A stretch of DNA of 64,000 nucleotides, from NCBI RefSeq assembly GCF_039062465.1, contig NZ_JBCLNF010000002.1, positions 186,001-250,000 of the forward strand. The letters are read 5' to 3'. The notes beneath the pieces were generated by a model. The model worked only from the letters and a program-made list of their open reading frames with translations, had not been told where the DNA came from and made no database searches. A program made the position numbers and the translations under genes. Of the stretch, positions 63,286 through 64,000 are shown one piece after another. Every line of letters starts with the position of its first letter. Positions within the stretch are counted from its first letter, which is position 1. Source of the stretch: Parolsenella sp958406235. Lineage in GTDB: Bacteria; Actinomycetota; Coriobacteriia; Coriobacteriales; Atopobiaceae.

Positions 63286-64000
63286 ATGACTACTTCATTT
63301 GCCGAGCTCGGGCTAAACGAGCAGATTCTCGCCGGGGTCAACGCCCTCGGCTTCACGGAGCCAACTCCCGTCCAGGCAGCCGCCATCCCCGCCGTTCTCG
63401 GCGGCAGAGACGTGCTCGCCAGTGCGCAGACCGGCACGGGCAAGACCTGCGCCTTCACCCTGCCGACGCTCCAGCGCATCGCCGAGACGAAGAGTAAGGC
63501 CTCGCCCAAAAAGCCCCGTGCCCTCGTCATCACGCCCACGCGCGAGCTCGCGGCGCAGATCGAGGACGTCACGAAGGAGGTCTGCGCGCAGACCGGCCAG
63601 TCGACCGTCGTCGTGATGGGCGGCGCCAAGTTCGACAAGCAGATTCGTGCGCTTGAGAAGGGCTGCGACCTCCTCGTCGCCACCCCCGGCCGCCTCATCG
63701 ACCTCATGGAGCATGACCACGTGAGCCTCTCCGAGGTCCAGGTCCTCGTTCTCGACGAGGCTGACCGTATGCTCGACATGGGCTTTTGGCCGAGCGTCCG
63801 TCGCATCGTAAAGGCCTGCCCCGATAAGCGCCAGACGCTCCTGTTCTCCGCCACCATCCCGCCCAGCATCAAGGGCACGGTCGACGCCATGCTCCCAGAC
63901 CCGGTCGTAGTCGAGATCGCCCGCGTCGGCGAGACGGCAGCCACGGTTGACGAGCACCTTTGCCCCGTCACCCAAGGCGACAAGATCTCGCTGCTCGAGG
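63286..64000 (+). CDS. DEAD-box RNA helicase (partial, runs off the window)
   Basis: At least 238 codons without a stop. Q motif FAELGLNEQIL and TPVQAAAIP, Walker A SAQTGTGKT, PTRELAAQ, TPGRLIDL, DEAD in VLVLDEADRMLDMGF, and SAT in LLFSATIPPS. It is a RhlE-type core and resembles the helicase at 8321 while clearly being a different gene. There is no ribosome site before the ATG at 63286, which lies 7 bases after CATACT. The C-terminal half is outside the window. Confidence 0.93.
   Translation, partial: MTTSFAELGLNEQILAGVNALGFTEPTPVQAAAIPAVLGGRDVLASAQTGTGKTCAFTLPTLQRIAETKSKASPKKPRALVITPTRELAAQIEDVTKEVCAQTGQSTVVVMGGAKFDKQIRALEKGCDLLVATPGRLIDLMEHDHVSLSEVQVLVLDEADRMLDMGFWPSVRRIVKACPDKRQTLLFSATIPPSIKGTVDAMLPDPVVVEIARVGETAATVDEHLCPVTQGDKISLLE

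Overview
The window is GC-rich, densely coded bacterial DNA. The gene set points to an anaerobic or microaerophilic actinobacterium of the Coriobacteriia type (Olsenella/Collinsella-like). Indicators are a single-chain pyruvate:ferredoxin oxidoreductase, small ferredoxins, energy-coupling-factor (ECF) uptake, an actinobacterial dnaK-grpE-dnaJ-hspR cluster with clpB, and diaminopimelate genes. The organism assignment is inferred from gene content and codon/GC style, not from a marker gene. No phage, IS transposase, CRISPR array or rRNA operon is visible.

Layout. 1-132 is the start of a secreted protein leaving the window. 467-4753 (minus) is an ECF transporter operon (two TrpP-like S components, a fused double ATPase, EcfT), preceded by a 20-residue leader peptide with three consecutive Trp codons and a terminator, which is a textbook attenuator. 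4907-10584 holds an aminotransferase, a membrane-anchored CapA-type protein, a DEAD-box helicase and a small membrane protein. 10748-17731 has pgi, a hypothetical gene, thioredoxin, and a four-gene minus-strand unit (glycosyltransferase, soluble LytS-like kinase, LytTR regulator, phosphodiesterase). 17947-21480 is nifJ. 21794-27683 has an aminotransferase-IV-like gene and a Bce-type module (ABC ATPase, 10-TM permease, kinase, regulator). 27724-34674 has purH, a GNAT enzyme, a DUF2207 protein, tRNA-Ser(GCT), gluQ, ferritin and tRNA-Arg(ACG).

35530-36107 is hsp20 with its operator region. 37300-40831 is an unusual cassette: half-size DMT transporter, YtcJ-like amidohydrolase, second half-size DMT transporter, TetR regulator. 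42410-50069 is the heat-shock region (clpB, hspR, dnaJ, grpE, dnaK). clpB and dnaK share a 27-bp inverted-repeat operator, and hsp20 has degenerate copies. 50371-54913 has a ferredoxin and the lysine/diaminopimelate operon lysA-dapA-dapB-dapD. 55214-57774 has a lipoprotein, an M20 amidohydrolase, a phosphodiesterase and a small zinc-ribbon gene that appears truncated by a repeat. 57801-58426 is a toxin-antitoxin pair. 58634-63206 is methionine-related (metA, nitroreductase, metN-metI-metQ). The window ends inside a second DEAD-box helicase.

The best leads are the Trp attenuator on a transporter operon; the shared heat-shock operator, which does not resemble the classical HAIR sequence; the DMT/amidohydrolase cassette whose regulator promoter lies inside a perfect 14-bp inverted repeat; two copies of a paired GGGAC-T-GTCCC palindrome; and three genes whose start codon lies exactly 7 nt after a -10-like box, suggesting leaderless transcripts.
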